This document shows positions 63,972 to 64,000 of a DNA stretch of 64,000 bases, piece by piece. How positions within the stretch are numbered: position 1 is the stretch's first letter; every line of letters starts with the position of its first letter. Location of the stretch: NCBI RefSeq assembly GCF_019063845.1, contig NZ_CP077683.1, forward strand, positions 1,488,001 to 1,552,000, written 5' to 3'. The notes beneath the pieces were generated by a model, which was not told where the DNA came from, searched no databases, and saw only the letters and a list, made by a program, of their open reading frames with translations. A program made the translations under genes and the position numbers. Source of the DNA: Geomonas subterranea (GTDB lineage: Bacteria; Desulfobacterota; Desulfuromonadia; Geobacterales; Geobacteraceae).

Positions 63972-64000
63972 CTAGGCCTCGGTGTCGCCGTCACGTCCCA
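63972..64000 (-). CDS. Possible 3' end of a gene truncated by the window edge
   Basis: On the minus strand one frame reads GRDGDTEA and stops at 63972, 25 bases before the HAD gene. Too short to identify; offered only as a possible C-terminus of the upstream operon member. Confidence 0.2.

Overview
The window looks like a piece of a Geobacter-type chromosome (Geobacterales, Desulfobacterota; Geomonas or Citrifermentans relatives are plausible). The reasons are high-GC coding DNA, a group 3b [NiFe] hydrogenase, a 12-haem c-type cytochrome, sensor proteins with periplasmic CxxCH haem motifs, several PAS/hybrid histidine kinases, and the gene run spoIID-queA-tgt-yajC-secD-secF. This assignment rests on gene content read by eye, not on a database search. 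No tRNA, rRNA, CRISPR array, transposase or prophage gene was found.

Layout. 1-3.4 kb (+): a hydBGDA-type cytoplasmic hydrogenase operon whose first gene is cut by the window edge. 3.4-4.3 kb: a gene-poor, AT-rich stretch holding a possible structured RNA that ends at a strong terminator. 4.3-8.0 kb: an SDR-like protein, a TPR protein and the NAD-salvage pair pncB-pncA. 8.2-22.7 kb: aromatic amino-acid synthesis, with a type I DAHP synthase (+), then on the minus strand trpE, three two-component genes, trpG-trpD-trpC-trpB2-trpF, and serA. 22.8-26.7 kb (+): a fused exonuclease-like protein, htpG and an unknown secreted protein. 26.8-36.4 kb (-): a hybrid kinase, a MshEN-REC protein, two TPM-domain proteins with LemA, a glucosidase/phosphoesterase/Cys-rich mini-protein set, and a serine beta-lactamase-like hydrolase. 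36.9-47.8 kb (-): a dodecahaem cytochrome, recJ with a CDF metal transporter, a TPR protein, the Sec accessory proteins SecF/SecD/YajC, and queuosine tRNA genes tgt/queA with SpoIID. 48.2-52.7 kb (+): a haem-motif HD-GYP protein, OppD/OppF ATPases and an ArsR regulator. 52.7-57.2 kb (-): pmbA, a short N-acetylglutamate synthase-like protein, recN, nadK. 57.4-62.2 kb (+): glgP, rarA, pfkA. 62.4-64 kb (-): VOC, TPR and HAD proteins.

Functional links. SerA makes serine, the co-substrate of tryptophan synthase beta, next to a trpB2 that has no trpA in the window. PncA and PncB form a nicotinamide-to-NAMN salvage route, and NadK later makes NADP, the probable partner of a group 3b hydrogenase. GlgP and PfkA belong to glycogen breakdown and glycolysis. 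Three gene clusters carry signalling proteins, two of which have a periplasmic CxxCH motif that suggests haem-based redox or ligand sensing.

Intergenic DNA carries two families of palindromic repeats, often as inverted pairs spanning about 104-120 bp (REPIN-like). The least explained items are the structured RNA candidate near 3.7-4.1 kb, the sensor cassette inside the trp cluster, the zinc-finger/DEDD fusion protein, and a reading-frame break in a glycine-rich TPM protein.
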